A DNA stretch of 64,000 nucleotides from Rhodanobacteraceae bacterium (GCA_009996615.1 JAACZU010000016.1:1-64000); one strand, 5' to 3'. Shown: positions 40,228 through 49,377, numbered from the stretch's first letter. Translations and numbers: made by a program. The notes: generated by a model from the letters alone, not told the origin.

Positions 40228-42636
40228 ATGAGTGTGTCGCGAGGAAGGACCGCAGCGCTGGTCGCTGCGGCTGTGGGAAGCGTGTGTGTTTCGGCCGGCG
40301 GCTGGGCGCAGGCGCAGGAGGCAGGTACCGATCCAGCCGCGGCGGACGAGCAGGCGACCCGGCTCGAAGGCGTGACGGTGATCGGTTCGCGCCGCTACGA
40401 GCGTGCCTCCGATACCGAGACGCCGGTGCCGGTCGATACGCTGCCAATGACCAAGGCGGCCGAGCAGGCGCCGACCTTCGATCTGGCGCAGACGCTGCAG
40501 TACACGGCGCCATCGCTGATCTCGGGGCGCCAGACCGGCGCCGACAACGCCGACTCGGTCGATTCGGCTGCGCTGCGCGGCCTCGGCTCGGACCAGACCC
40601 TGGTGCTGGTCAACGGCAAGCGCCTGCATTCGACCGCGCTGGTCAACCTGTTCGGCGCGCGCAACCGCGGCAATACCGGCACCGACCTCAACACGATCCC
40701 GCTGCTGGCGATCGACCGCGTCGAGATCCTGCGCGACGGCGCCGCCGCGCAGTACGGCTCCGACGCGATCGCCGGCGTGATGAACATCGCGCTCAAGCGC
40801 CGCCCCGGCTGCGAGGGCGTGGCCGGCTATGGCCAGTACACGCGCGGCGACGGCGAGAACTGGCTCGCCTCGGGTTACTGCGGCTTCAAGGTCGGCAACG
40901 ACGGCATCGTCGCGCTGACCGCCGAATACCTCGACCGCGGCCGCTCCAATCGCACCACCGCGGCCGATCCGCTGCGCATCATCGGCGACACCGCGGTCAA
41001 GAACGGCACCGTCTACTTCAACGGCGAGATCCCGTTCGCCAATGGCCTGCACTTCTACTTCGACGGCGGCCTGCAGAACCGAGATGCGTCCTCGGCCGCG
41101 TTCGCGCGCGGCGGCATCGGCTCGGACGACATCCCCTCGCGCAACTCCGCCGCGATGTACCCGGACGGCTTCGTGCCGTTCATCGATCCGTACATCCAGG
41201 ATCGCCACGGCACCGCCGGGGTGTGGTGGATGTGGAACGACTGGCGCGTGGATGCGTCGCAGACGCTCGGCTACAACAAGCTGATCGACACGATCCGCCA
41301 CACGCTCAACGCCTCGATCGCGAACTACGATCTCGAGCACGGCGGCCGCGGCATCAGCCCCGACCACTTCAATGCCGGCGGCTTCTCGTTCGCGCAGGCG
41401 ACCACCAACCTCGACTTCGCGCGCTTCTTCGACGGCTGGCTGCACGGCGTCAACGTCGCGTTCGGCGGCGAGTTCCGCCACGAGAACTACCAGATCTTCG
41501 CCGGCGAACCGGGCTCGTACATCGACGCGGACGGCCCCGGCGGCGGCAACGCCGGCAGCCAGGGCTTCCCCGGCTTCCAGCCGGCCGACGCGACCGACAA
41601 GAGCCGCAACAGCTGGGCCGTCTACGGCGACGTCGAGATCGACTGGACCGACCGCTTCATGACCGACCAGGCCGTGCGCCACGAGCACTACAGCGATTTC
41701 GGCTCGACCACGATCGGCAAGCTGGCCGGCGCCTACCGCGTCACCGACGGCTTCCTGCTGCGCGGCTCGCTCAGCACCGGCTTCCGCGCGCCGTCGCTGC
41801 AGCAGCGCTACTTCTCCTCGACCTTCACCGACTTCATCAGCGGCGTGCCGGTCGACGTCGTGCTGGCGCCGAATGGCGGCGCGATCGCGCGCGCGGCCGG
41901 CATTCCGGACCTGAAGCAGGAAAAATCCAGGAGCGCCACGCTCGGCTTCACCTGGAAACCGCTCGACAACGTCTCGGTCACGCTCGACGGCTACCGCATC
42001 GACATCGACGACCGCATCGTGCTGAGCGGGCGCTTCGATACCTCCGACCCGGACATCGGTGCGATCCTCGAGCAGCTGGGCGTCGGCGAGGCGCAGTTCT
42101 TCGTCAACTCGGTCGACACGCGCACGCAGGGCATCGACCTGACCGTCAACCACACCACCAGCCTCGGCGACGGCGAACTGGCCAGCTACCTCGCGTTCAA
42201 CCATGGCACCACCAAGGTGCGCGCGGTGCACACGCCGCCATCGCTGGTCGGGCGCGAGGATTCGCTGCTCGGCGAGCGCGACCGCCTGTTCATCGAGGAC
42301 GGCGCACCGCACTCGAAGGCGGTGCTCGGCTTCGACTACACGCTCGGCAAGTGGGACACGAACTTCAAGATCATCTACTTCGGCCCGATGACGCTGGGCA
42401 CGTTCTCCGGCCCGCCGGTGCCGAACCAGCACTACTCGGACAAGACCTCGGCCGACGTCAGCGTGACCTACAGCTTCACCGAGGACACCAAGCTGACGGT
42501 CGGCGGCGCCAACATCCTCGACAAGTTCCCGACCCGGCAGGACCCGGACGAGACCGACAACGGCTTCAAGTACGAGGCGGTGCAGTTCGGCCTGAACGGC
42601 GCGGCGTGGTTCGTGCGGCTGGCGCACAGGTTCTGA
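40228..42636 (+). CDS. TonB-dependent outer-membrane receptor
   Basis: The 802-residue precursor has a signal peptide ending near GGWAQAQ (about residue 29). A TonB-box-like region (LEGVTVIGSRR, about 45-55) is followed by the plug: LRGLGSDQTLVLVNGKRLH and IPLLAIDRVEILRDGAAAQYGSDAIAGVMNI (about 100-190). The C-terminal beta barrel has LRGSLSTGFRAPSLQQRY and ends in the aromatic RLAHRF needed for BAM assembly. The ligand cannot be deduced; the subgroup (long iron/nutrient receptors without STN domain) is broad. GGGGAGGGGACC provides the ribosome site. No siderophore or transport genes are adjacent. Confidence 0.93.
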   Translation: MSVSRGRTAALVAAAVGSVCVSAGGWAQAQEAGTDPAAADEQATRLEGVTVIGSRRYERASDTETPVPVDTLPMTKAAEQAPTFDLAQTLQYTAPSLISGRQTGADNADSVDSAALRGLGSDQTLVLVNGKRLHSTALVNLFGARNRGNTGTDLNTIPLLAIDRVEILRDGAAAQYGSDAIAGVMNIALKRRPGCEGVAGYGQYTRGDGENWLASGYCGFKVGNDGIVALTAEYLDRGRSNRTTAADPLRIIGDTAVKNGTVYFNGEIPFANGLHFYFDGGLQNRDASSAAFARGGIGSDDIPSRNSAAMYPDGFVPFIDPYIQDRHGTAGVWWMWNDWRVDASQTLGYNKLIDTIRHTLNASIANYDLEHGGRGISPDHFNAGGFSFAQATTNLDFARFFDGWLHGVNVAFGGEFRHENYQIFAGEPGSYIDADGPGGGNAGSQGFPGFQPADATDKSRNSWAVYGDVEIDWTDRFMTDQAVRHEHYSDFGSTTIGKLAGAYRVTDGFLLRGSLSTGFRAPSLQQRYFSSTFTDFISGVPVDVVLAPNGGAIARAAGIPDLKQEKSRSATLGFTWKPLDNVSVTLDGYRIDIDDRIVLSGRFDTSDPDIGAILEQLGVGEAQFFVNSVDTRTQGIDLTVNHTTSLGDGELASYLAFNHGTTKVRAVHTPPSLVGREDSLLGERDRLFIEDGAPHSKAVLGFDYTLGKWDTNFKIIYFGPMTLGTFSGPPVPNQHYSDKTSADVSVTYSFTEDTKLTVGGANILDKFPTRQDPDETDNGFKYEAVQFGLNGAAWFVRLAHRF

Positions 42637-42791
42637 AGAAGCCGCGATTGGGACTGCGAAGGCAGGATGCCGTAGCGAACGGCGAAGCCGGCCCGCAGGG
42701 CGAGCCGCGGAGGCGGCGAGTCATTTGGGATTGGGTAAGGCGGGTCCGGTCTGCTCCACGGGGGCCGGACATTCGCTCTCGCACCTCAGCC
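42637..42791. other. Intergenic region after the TonB receptor gene
   Basis: This GC-rich stretch has several short imperfect palindromes (GCCGTAGCGAACGGC, CCGCGGAGGCGG) and no credible ORF or T-run terminator. It ends in the GTGGGACTCGCC-type repeat described next. Confidence 0.4.
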
Positions 42792-42839
42792 CGTAGGGTG
42801 GGACGCAGCCGCGCAGCGGCGAGTCCCACCGCCCGCATG
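42792..42839 (-). repeat. GTGGGACTCGCC/GGCTGCGTCCCACCCTACG repeat, left copy
   Basis: CGTAGGGTGGGACGCAGCCG is followed by CGCAGCGGCGAGTCCCACC. The ends GGTGGGAC and GTCCCACC are inverted repeats. Two opposite-orientation copies lie at 49308-49377 and 49446-49515, on the other side of the LTA-like/TIR/SLOG block. Confidence 0.75.
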
Positions 42840-42861
42840 TCACGGCGGCGCGATGCGCGCC

Positions 42862-44559
42862 TCACTCGCCCAGCACGCGCAAGACGCCGAACGCATGCGC
42901 CATCCACGACTCCAGCACGGCGCGGTCCGGGCAGTCGTCGAAGCGGCCGCCGCAGCGTTCGCGCAGGCGTGCATTGGCTTCGAAGTACGCGTTCTTCGGC
43001 AGGCCGGCGGCGTCGAGCACGAGGCTGCCGAGGAAGGCGAGGTCGAGCGGGCCTTCGCGCGGCGGCAGCGCCGCGCCGGCGAGATTGGTGTCGATGCGGT
43101 AGTAGGTGAGGTTGCGCGCATCGGCGCGCAGCGCAGGCGGCAACGCACTGTCGAGCGTGCCTTCGAGGCCGTCGAACGAGGGATGGTGGTCGCCGAAATG
43201 CACCAGCACGCTCGGCCGGTCGTCGGCGAACAACGAATCACGCAGGCGCGCGAGCGCCGCGTCGGACTGGTGCAGGCGGAACAGGTAGTGGGCGAGGTTG
43301 CGGTTCAGGCGCGCGTCCGCGCCCGGTAGCGGTGGCGCGTTCCACGGTGGCGGCAGCGTGTCGAGCGGAAGGTCGTGCGGGCCGTGCTGGCGCATGGTCA
43401 GCAGCATGAAGAAGATCGGCCGGCCGTCGCTCGCGCGCGCGCGCTGGCGGATCGCGTCGAACTGCTGCAGCAGTTCGAGGTCGGTGCTCTCCCAGCGCAG
43501 GCCCATCTCCTGCGCGTCGTGGAACTCGTCGAAGCCGTAGTCGGCGTAGGCGCCGGCGGCGCGCACGAAGTCGCGCGGCATCGGGTAGACCGCGATCGTG
43601 CGGTAGCCGAGCGCCTTGAGCTGGCGCGGCAGGCTCTCGCGCAGGCGCGGTGCGAGGTTGTATGGCGCGTACATGCCGGCCGGCCCGAACAGCGTGTGCG
43701 GCATGCCGGCGAGGAACGCGAACTCGCTGGTCCAGGTCGCGCCGCCGTAGGTGTGCACGCGCAGCGGGCCGTAGGCGGCCGTGTGTGCATCCGGCTCGAA
43801 CAGCGCCACGTTGCAGGCTGGCACGGTGCAGGCCGCCCACTGGCGCGGATCGAGCGTGCTCTCTTCGAGCACGGCGACGATGTCGGGCCGCTGTGCCGGC
43901 GCGGCAGTGGTGCCAGCGCCCCAGTCGAACGCGCCGGCCGCGTCCGGCGCGTATGCGGGCACCGACAGTTGCATGCGCGTCAGCGAGTAGAGGAAGGAGC
44001 TGGTCGGGTTGCGCCGCGCGTGCTCGAGGAACTCCCAGATGTTGACCGCTTGGATCTCGCGGAAGAGGCCCTGCGGCGCCGCGACGGCGACCAGCGGCAG
44101 CAGCGCGAGCAGCGACCACAGGCCTTGGGCGCGCCGGCGGCCACGCCAGCGTCCCGGCGTCTCCAGGCGCCACAGGGTGACGGCGAGCAGCACGCCGCCG
44201 AGCAGCGCCGCGGCGGTCTTGTGCCACAGCTTCGGGTAGTGCGCGATCACGTCGACGGTGGACGTGGTCGCGAAATAGCGCAGGTCCGGCGCCAGCAGCG
44301 GCTCGTGCAGGTAAGCGATCTTCAGCGCATTGGCCAGCCACAGCGCGCCGGCCAGCGCGCCGACGGCGAACAGGCCGAAGCCGAGGCGGCCGCACAGCGT
44401 GGCCAGGAACAACGCCAGCGCGCCGGCCAGCGCCGCGCAGTACAGCCGTTCGGTCGGGTCGGTCTCGACCGGCAGCAGGCGCCAAAGCGCGAACGTGAAC
44501 GCACAGGCGCCGATGAGAATCGCCGCCAGCGTGCGCGGGCGGGTGTGCAACCAATCCAT
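42862..44559 (-). CDS. LTA-synthase-like membrane sulfatase/phosphotransferase (first copy)
   Basis: The 565-residue protein starts MDWLHTRPRTLAAI at ATG 44559, preceded by GGGGAAATGGA. About five membrane helices (residues 12-185) come before a large periplasmic alkaline-phosphatase-fold domain. That domain has the metal/nucleophile motifs IVAVLEESTLDPRQW, YGGATWTSEFAFLAG (Thr as likely nucleophile, as in LtaS) and [14 protein letters not shown] (Asp-His ligands). In Gram-positives such enzymes polymerise glycerol phosphate; Gram-negative relatives include MdoB/OpgB and other phosphoglycerol or phosphoethanolamine transferases acting on glucans or lipid A-core. The acceptor here is unknown. 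It is a paralogue of the gene at 50151-51884 and divergent from the TIR gene. Confidence 0.85.
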   Translation of the reverse strand: MDWLHTRPRTLAAILIGACAFTFALWRLLPVETDPTERLYCAALAGALALFLATLCGRLGFGLFAVGALAGALWLANALKIAYLHEPLLAPDLRYFATTSTVDVIAHYPKLWHKTAAALLGGVLLAVTLWRLETPGRWRGRRRAQGLWSLLALLPLVAVAAPQGLFREIQAVNIWEFLEHARRNPTSSFLYSLTRMQLSVPAYAPDAAGAFDWGAGTTAAPAQRPDIVAVLEESTLDPRQWAACTVPACNVALFEPDAHTAAYGPLRVHTYGGATWTSEFAFLAGMPHTLFGPAGMYAPYNLAPRLRESLPRQLKALGYRTIAVYPMPRDFVRAAGAYADYGFDEFHDAQEMGLRWESTDLELLQQFDAIRQRARASDGRPIFFMLLTMRQHGPHDLPLDTLPPPWNAPPLPGADARLNRNLAHYLFRLHQSDAALARLRDSLFADDRPSVLVHFGDHHPSFDGLEGTLDSALPPALRADARNLTYYRIDTNLAGAALPPREGPLDLAFLGSLVLDAAGLPKNAYFEANARLRERCGGRFDDCPDRAVLESWMAHAFGVLRVLGE

Positions 44560-44689
44560 TCCATTTCCCCAGCAGGCTCCGAAGCCGAGAAGACGTGTAA
44601 CAGCGCGGCAGCGTTGCTGCAATGAACGTGTTGTTGGCGTGCTTCGGAGTGGTGCCTGGCGGTCATCGGAGCGACCAGGACTGGCGCTG

Positions 44690-44711
44690 AAATGTGACGC
44701 ACATCACGTTT
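44690..44711. promoter_or_regulatory. Strong CRP/Clp-like site upstream of the TIR gene
   Basis: AAATGTGACGCACATCACGT matches the CRP consensus TGTGA-N6-TCACA at nine of ten core positions (TGTGA CGCACA TCACG) with A/T-rich flanks. It lies about 55 bases before the TIR start. A possible -10 TATCTT (44717-44722) is close, so the site would overlap the -35 region. The divergent LTA-like gene could also be controlled. Xanthomonad Clp has a CRP-like specificity. Confidence 0.6.
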
Positions 44712-44765
44712 TGGGCTATCTTGCTCGCCGTCTGCCCGCGCCCTCGGACGCGATTGCGGGGTGGT

Positions 44766-46985
44766 ATGTCCGACCCTCCGGTGGCCAACGGGCCCGTCTA
44801 TCGGGCCTTCATCAGCTACAGCCACCAGGACCGGCGCTGGGCGGACTGGTTGCACAAGGCGCTGGAAACCTGGCGCGTCCCGCGCCGGCTGGTCGGCCTG
44901 ACGACTGCTGCCGGAGTGATCCCGCGCCGCCTGCTGCCGATCTTCCGCGACCGTGACGAGCTGGCCAGCGCCACCGACCTCGGGCGCAAGGTCAACGAGG
45001 CGCTGGCGCAGTCGGCGAGCCTGATCGTGGTCTGTTCGCCGCATGCGGCCGCTTCGCGCTGGGTCAACGAGGAGGTGCTGGCGTTCAAGCGGCTCGGGCG
45101 CGGCGAGCGGATCTTCTGCCTGATCGTCGATGGCGAGCCGAACGCGAGCGACCTGCCCGGGCGCGCGGCGGACGAGTGCTTCTGTCCGGCGCTGCGCCAT
45201 CGGCTGGGTGCCGATGGCCGTCTCGGTCCGGAACCCGCCGAGCCGATCGCCGCCGACGTGCGGCCCGGCAAGGACGGCAAGGCCAACGCCAAGCTGAAGC
45301 TGATCGCCGGCCTGCTCGACGTCGGTTTCGACCGGCTCAGGCAGCGCGAGCAGCAGCGCCACCTGCGCCGCCTGATGGCGGTCACCGCGCTGGCGGTGGC
45401 CGTGATGCTGGTCACGACGACGCTGGCGATCAGCGCGGTGATGGCGCGCCGCGATGCCGAGCGGCGCCAGAAGCAGGCCGAGGACCTGGTCGGCTTCATG
45501 CTCGGCGACCTCGGCGACAAGCTCGATGAGGTACACCGGCTCGACATCATGCAGGCGGTCGACGACAAGGCGATGGCCTACTTCGCCTCGCTGCCGGCGG
45601 CCGACGCGACCGACGCCGCGCTGACGCTGCGCGTCAACGCGCTGGAGAAGATCGGCAACGTGCGCATGGACCAGGGCGCGCTGCCGGCCGCCGTCGAGGC
45701 CTACCAGGCGGCCGTCGCGCTGGCCGGGGAACTCGCGCGGCGCGCGCCCGCCGATGCCGGGCGCAAGGCGGTCTGGGGCGACAGCCTGAAGTGGCTAGGG
45801 CAGGCGTACTGGTACCAGGGCGATCTCGGCGCCGCGCTGCGCAACTTCGAGTCCGCCGGCGCCCTGCTGCAGGCCGCGCATGCGGCCAGCCCGGCCGACC
45901 CGGACCTCGCTTTCCAACTCGCCGCGGCGCACATCGACAGCGGCCGCGTGCTCGAGGCGCGCGGCGACTTCACCGCGGCGCAGGGCGCCTACGAGGCCGC
46001 GCTGGCGCTGTACCAGGAGCTGGCCGCGCGCGACCCGAAATGGCAGACGTACCTGGGCAGTGCCTGGGACAGCCTCGGCAAGCTGGCGCTGCAGCGCGGC
46101 CAGCTCGAGCAGGCAGTGACCGCCTACCGCACCAACCAGCGCATCCAGTCCGCGTTGGCGGCGCGCACGCCGGGCGACCATGCGCAACAGGAGCACTTGC
46201 TGCTCGCCAATGCGATCCTCGGCCGCACGCTCGGGCTGTGCGGTGAACTGGAGGCTGCGGTGCGCTACACCGACGCGGCCGTGCAGGTGGCCCAGGCGTT
46301 GAATGCGTTCGATCCGGCCGTGATGCCGTGGAAAGACCTTCTGGCGTTGTACAGCCAGCAGCTCGGCGGCCTGCAGCGGCAAGCCGGCCAGCTGGATGCG
46401 GCCGCGCGCCTGGATGCCGAGGCGGTGCGGATCCTCGCGGAGCTGATGGCCAAGGACCCGACCAGCACCGGTTACGCGCAGGATTTCGCGCAGGCACAAC
46501 TGGAAGCCGCGCGGCTGCACGTCGCGCGCCATGCCGTCGAAGCCGCGGCGGCACCCGCCGATGCGGCGCTGGCGACGGTGCGCACGCTGCGCGCGCAAAG
46601 TCCCGACAGCCGCAGCCTGCTCCTGCTGGAAGCTCAGCTCCACCTCGTCCGCGGCACGATTGCCGCGCAGCGCAACGACCTGTCGTCGGCGCGGCGCGAG
46701 TGGACGCAGGCGCGCGACGGCCTCGAGCCGGCGCTGCGCGCCGGTGACGATCCGAACTTCCTCGCCGCCTACGCCGAGGCGCGGCTGCGGCTCGATGACG
46801 GCGACGGCGCGCAGGCGAGCATTGGCAAGCTGGCGGCGATGGGCTACCGCACGCCGGATTTTGTCGCGCTGCTTGAGAGCCGGCAGATCGCCTATCCCGC
46901 CAATGCCGAATTCGCGCAGCGGATCGCCGCGATCATGGACGAGCCGCCGGTGGCACGAACCGATCCCTCCACACCGCCGCGATGA
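44766..46985 (+). CDS. TIR-domain protein with TM helix and TPR repeats
   Basis: The 739-residue protein begins with a TIR domain (about 10-160): VYRAFISYSHQDRRWADWLH is strand A/helix A, and SLIVVCSPHAAASRWVNEEV holds the conserved WxxxE segment, whose Glu is the catalytic residue in NAD+-cleaving TIRs. One TM helix (LMAVTALAVAVMLVTTTLAISAVM, about 204-228) is followed by FMLGDLGDKLDEVHRLDIMQAVDDKA, a linker I associate with effector-TPR membrane proteins. About eight TPR-like units follow (about 285-700). ATG 44766 (GGGGTGG upstream) is chosen; the ORF-track start at 44694 coincides with the CRP-like site. It is first in a three-gene cassette with a SLOG-membrane gene. TIR enzymatic activity is inferred from family, not shown. 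Confidence 0.85.
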   Translation: MSDPPVANGPVYRAFISYSHQDRRWADWLHKALETWRVPRRLVGLTTAAGVIPRRLLPIFRDRDELASATDLGRKVNEALAQSASLIVVCSPHAAASRWVNEEVLAFKRLGRGERIFCLIVDGEPNASDLPGRAADECFCPALRHRLGADGRLGPEPAEPIAADVRPGKDGKANAKLKLIAGLLDVGFDRLRQREQQRHLRRLMAVTALAVAVMLVTTTLAISAVMARRDAERRQKQAEDLVGFMLGDLGDKLDEVHRLDIMQAVDDKAMAYFASLPAADATDAALTLRVNALEKIGNVRMDQGALPAAVEAYQAAVALAGELARRAPADAGRKAVWGDSLKWLGQAYWYQGDLGAALRNFESAGALLQAAHAASPADPDLAFQLAAAHIDSGRVLEARGDFTAAQGAYEAALALYQELAARDPKWQTYLGSAWDSLGKLALQRGQLEQAVTAYRTNQRIQSALAARTPGDHAQQEHLLLANAILGRTLGLCGELEAAVRYTDAAVQVAQALNAFDPAVMPWKDLLALYSQQLGGLQRQAGQLDAAARLDAEAVRILAELMAKDPTSTGYAQDFAQAQLEAARLHVARHAVEAAAAPADAALATVRTLRAQSPDSRSLLLLEAQLHLVRGTIAAQRNDLSSARREWTQARDGLEPALRAGDDPNFLAAYAEARLRLDDGDGAQASIGKLAAMGYRTPDFVALLESRQIAYPANAEFAQRIAAIMDEPPVARTDPSTPPR

Positions 46986-47059
46986 GCGCCGCAGGTTCCA
47001 CGGGCGATGCGGCCCGCCCTCCGAGCGCCGCGCGGGCAGAATGCAGAAGGAGTCCGATC

Positions 47060-47443
47060 ATGCCGATCCAGGTCAGGCTGGATGTCAACGCCAACCCACC
47101 GGTGACCGTGCAACCGCAGAAGATGGCGGTCAACCGCGGCAACCAGATCGTCACATGGGTGCCGGCCGCGCAGCAGAAGTTCACGTTCGTCTCGTTGACC
47201 GGTTTGCCGACCCCGCCGTTCTCGAAGCTGAGCGTGCAGGACGGGCAGATCACGGTGACCAACGACAATCGCGCCGTCGGCGAGTATCCGTACACGATCG
47301 TGGTCAGCCTCGATGGCAAGCAATACAGCACGGCGGCGTCCGGTGCCGACGCGGGCGCGAAAGCCGGTTCGGCGCTCGCCACCGCCGCCGGCGCCGCCGC
47401 GCCGACGCCACTGATAGCCCGCCCGATCATCGACAACAAGTGA
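47060..47443 (+). CDS. Small beta-rich protein of the TIR/SLOG cassette (DP-EP family?)
   Basis: The 127-residue protein MPIQVRLDVNANPPVTVQPQ is composed of alternating short beta strands with a WVPAAQQKFTFVSLTG segment and VGEYPYTIVVSLDG, like an immunoglobulin-like or cupredoxin-like sandwich. An Ala-rich linker leads to a conserved-looking tail RPIIDNK. It has no signal peptide. It resembles small proteins called DP-EP in annotation, but I hold that weakly. AGAAGGAG seven bases before ATG 47060 makes this start convincing; the ORF track uses ATG 46982, which overlaps the TIR stop (ATGA) and would add 26 low-complexity residues. It lies between the TIR and SLOG genes and is likely cotranscribed with both. 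Confidence 0.75.
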   Translation: MPIQVRLDVNANPPVTVQPQKMAVNRGNQIVTWVPAAQQKFTFVSLTGLPTPPFSKLSVQDGQITVTNDNRAVGEYPYTIVVSLDGKQYSTAASGADAGAKAGSALATAAGAAAPTPLIARPIIDNK

Positions 47444-47468
47444 TCGATCGCCATCGGCATGCAGGTCC

Positions 47469-49196
47469 ATGGCAGTGAGCGCCATCGTTGCCCCGCTGGT
47501 CGTCGGCGTCACCAGCCATCGCAACATTCCCGCACGCGAGGCCGAGGCGATCCGGCGCCGCGTGCGGGAGTTCTTCGCGCAGCTGCAGCACGAGTTCCCC
47601 GGCCTGCCGCTGGTCGTGCTGTCGGCGTTGGCCGCCGGCGGCGACCAGTGGGTGGCCGAGGAAGCGCTCGCGGCCGGGGCGGAGCTGGTCGCGCCGCTGC
47701 CGCTGCCACCGGCGGCCTACGCAGACGATTTCACCGACGCTGCCAGCCGCGTGGCGTTCGCCGAGCTGTGCCGGCGCGCCCGGGTGCTGCAGCTGCCGGC
47801 GCTTTCCGCGGCCGGCGAGGCCGCCATGCCGGGCGATGCGCGTGACCGGCACTATGCCCAGGCCGGCATCTACATCGCCAGCCACAGCCACATCCTGCTG
47901 GCGCTGTGGGATGGTCGCGAGTCGGACCTGCTCGGCGGCACCGCGCAGGTCGTCCGCTACCATCTCACCGGCGTCATGCCCGGCGCGATCGAGCGGCGCC
48001 GCGGCGCGCAGGCCCTGCTTGGCAGAGGCGACGAAAGCCTCGTCTACCACATCGTGTGCTCGCGCGCCGGCCGCGACGGCGTGGCGCTGCCTCCGCTGCC
48101 GCCCCTGCAGCCTTTGCAGGCGCGCTGGCTGGGCCGCGAGCGCGTGCGCGCGGGCAGCGACGGCATGCCGGCGGAGTTCCGCCTGATGTTCACGCGCATG
48201 CGCCAGTTCGACGAGGACTGCCAGCGCCATGCGGAAAGGATCCGGGCCGATGCGCAGGCGCCGGACGGCACCGCCGCGCAAGCGTCGGATGACCCGATCG
48301 ACGGCCTGTTCGCCGCGGCCGACTGGCTGGCGCGGCATTTCCAGCGGCGCGTGCTGCAGGCGCTGCGCAGCATCTATGTGCTGGCCACGCTGATGGGCAT
48401 CGCGTTCGTCTGCTATTCCGACCTGCCGACCGACCTGCCGTACCAGGACCATGCGATCTACGTGTTCATCGTGCTGTTCGGCGCCGGCGTGCTGGTGGAC
48501 CGCGTCGCACGCCGCCGCGACTGGTACCGCAAGTACATCGACTACCGTGCGCTCGCCGAAGGGTTGCGCGTGCAGCATTGGTGGCGCGAGGCCGGCATTG
48601 CGCCGACCAGCTCGAGCGGCTTCGCGCACGACAACTTCATGCAGAAGCAGGACATCGAACTCGGCTGGATCCGCAACGTGATGCGCGCGGCCAGCGTGCG
48701 CACGTTCGACGATGCCGCGCCGCCGGACGCCGCGCTGGCAAGGATCGGCGCCGAGTGGATCGGCGCGCCTGGCCACGGCGGCCAGCTCGACTACTACACG
48801 CGCAAGAGCGAGCGCCGCAGTCGCACGCAGCGCCTGACGCGCGGCCTCGGGCGCGCGTGCCTGTGGACCAGCATCGCGATCAGCCTCCTGCTGGCGCTGT
48901 TCCAGCATCGCATCGGCCCGGACGACACGACCTCGCTGGTGGCGCTGATGGGCACGCTGACGATCATCGCGGCCGCGCGTGAGTCGTATGCCTACCGCAA
49001 GGGCGACAAGGAATTGATCAAGCAGTACCGCTACATGCACGGCATCTTCGCCGAGGCGCGCCACCTGCTCGATCGCGTGCACGATGCCAACGGCCGCCGC
49101 GAGATCCTGCGCGCGCTCGGCGAGGCGGCCCTGGCCGAGCATGCCGAGTGGGCGCTGATGCACCGCGAGCGGCCGCTGGAGAACGCGCGGTTTTGA
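47469..49196 (+). CDS. SLOG-like nucleotide-binding domain fused to transmembrane (SLATT-like) region
   Basis: The 575-residue protein has an N-terminal Rossmann-type SLOG (LOG/DprA-like) domain (about 8-160). It has VVGVTSHRNIP (strand 1 and loop), VVLSALAAGGDQWVAEEAL (the SxLAxGADxxVA motif) and HILLALWDG. The C-terminal half holds four predicted TM helices in two hairpins (about 293-345 and 465-510), separated by a cytoplasmic helical part (RDWYRKYIDYRALAEGLRVQ) and followed by KELIKQYRYMHGIFAEARHLL, a layout like SLATT 2TM effectors. SLOG domains bind nucleotide-derived ligands, including ADP-ribose products of TIR enzymes in ThsA of Thoeris. The gene is 25 bases after its neighbour and the last in the cassette. 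Domain assignment is from motif recognition only. Confidence 0.75.
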   Translation: MAVSAIVAPLVVGVTSHRNIPAREAEAIRRRVREFFAQLQHEFPGLPLVVLSALAAGGDQWVAEEALAAGAELVAPLPLPPAAYADDFTDAASRVAFAELCRRARVLQLPALSAAGEAAMPGDARDRHYAQAGIYIASHSHILLALWDGRESDLLGGTAQVVRYHLTGVMPGAIERRRGAQALLGRGDESLVYHIVCSRAGRDGVALPPLPPLQPLQARWLGRERVRAGSDGMPAEFRLMFTRMRQFDEDCQRHAERIRADAQAPDGTAAQASDDPIDGLFAAADWLARHFQRRVLQALRSIYVLATLMGIAFVCYSDLPTDLPYQDHAIYVFIVLFGAGVLVDRVARRRDWYRKYIDYRALAEGLRVQHWWREAGIAPTSSSGFAHDNFMQKQDIELGWIRNVMRAASVRTFDDAAPPDAALARIGAEWIGAPGHGGQLDYYTRKSERRSRTQRLTRGLGRACLWTSIAISLLLALFQHRIGPDDTTSLVALMGTLTIIAAARESYAYRKGDKELIKQYRYMHGIFAEARHLLDRVHDANGRREILRALGEAALAEHAEWALMHRERPLENARF

Positions 49197-49307
49197 GTCC
49201 TGCATGGTGGAGACGAAAGTCGCCCAAGTAAGCAAAGCGCACCGGGCATTTCGCGGCACCGTGTGCGTGTTCCCGGGTGCGGCCTGCAGCCTTGCCCGCG
49301 CTTGCGC
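49197..49307. other. Start of the gap after the SLOG gene
   Basis: No ORF with protein features and no T-run terminator are seen. Fragments such as CCCGGGTGCGGCCTGC resemble the element at 27060-27137. The rest of the gap to rnhB is made of the two repeat copies listed next. Confidence 0.4.
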
Positions 49308-49377
49308 GCATGGTGGGACTCGCCGTGGAGCGGTGGCGTGTTGCCGGGCGTAGCGCGCGGCTGCGTCCCACCCTACG
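49308..49377 (+). repeat. GTGGGACTCGCC/GGCTGCGTCCCACCCTACG repeat, right copy 1
   Basis: GCATGGTGGGACTCGCCGTGG, a variable middle, then GCGCGGCTGCGTCCCACCCT. Orientation is opposite to the copy at 42792-42839. Confidence 0.75.

Noticed and set aside
46982-47059. ATG 46982 as start of the small cassette protein
   Set aside because: The ATGA overlap with the TIR gene is attractive, but the added 26 residues are low complexity and a strong AGAAGGAG lies before ATG 47060.
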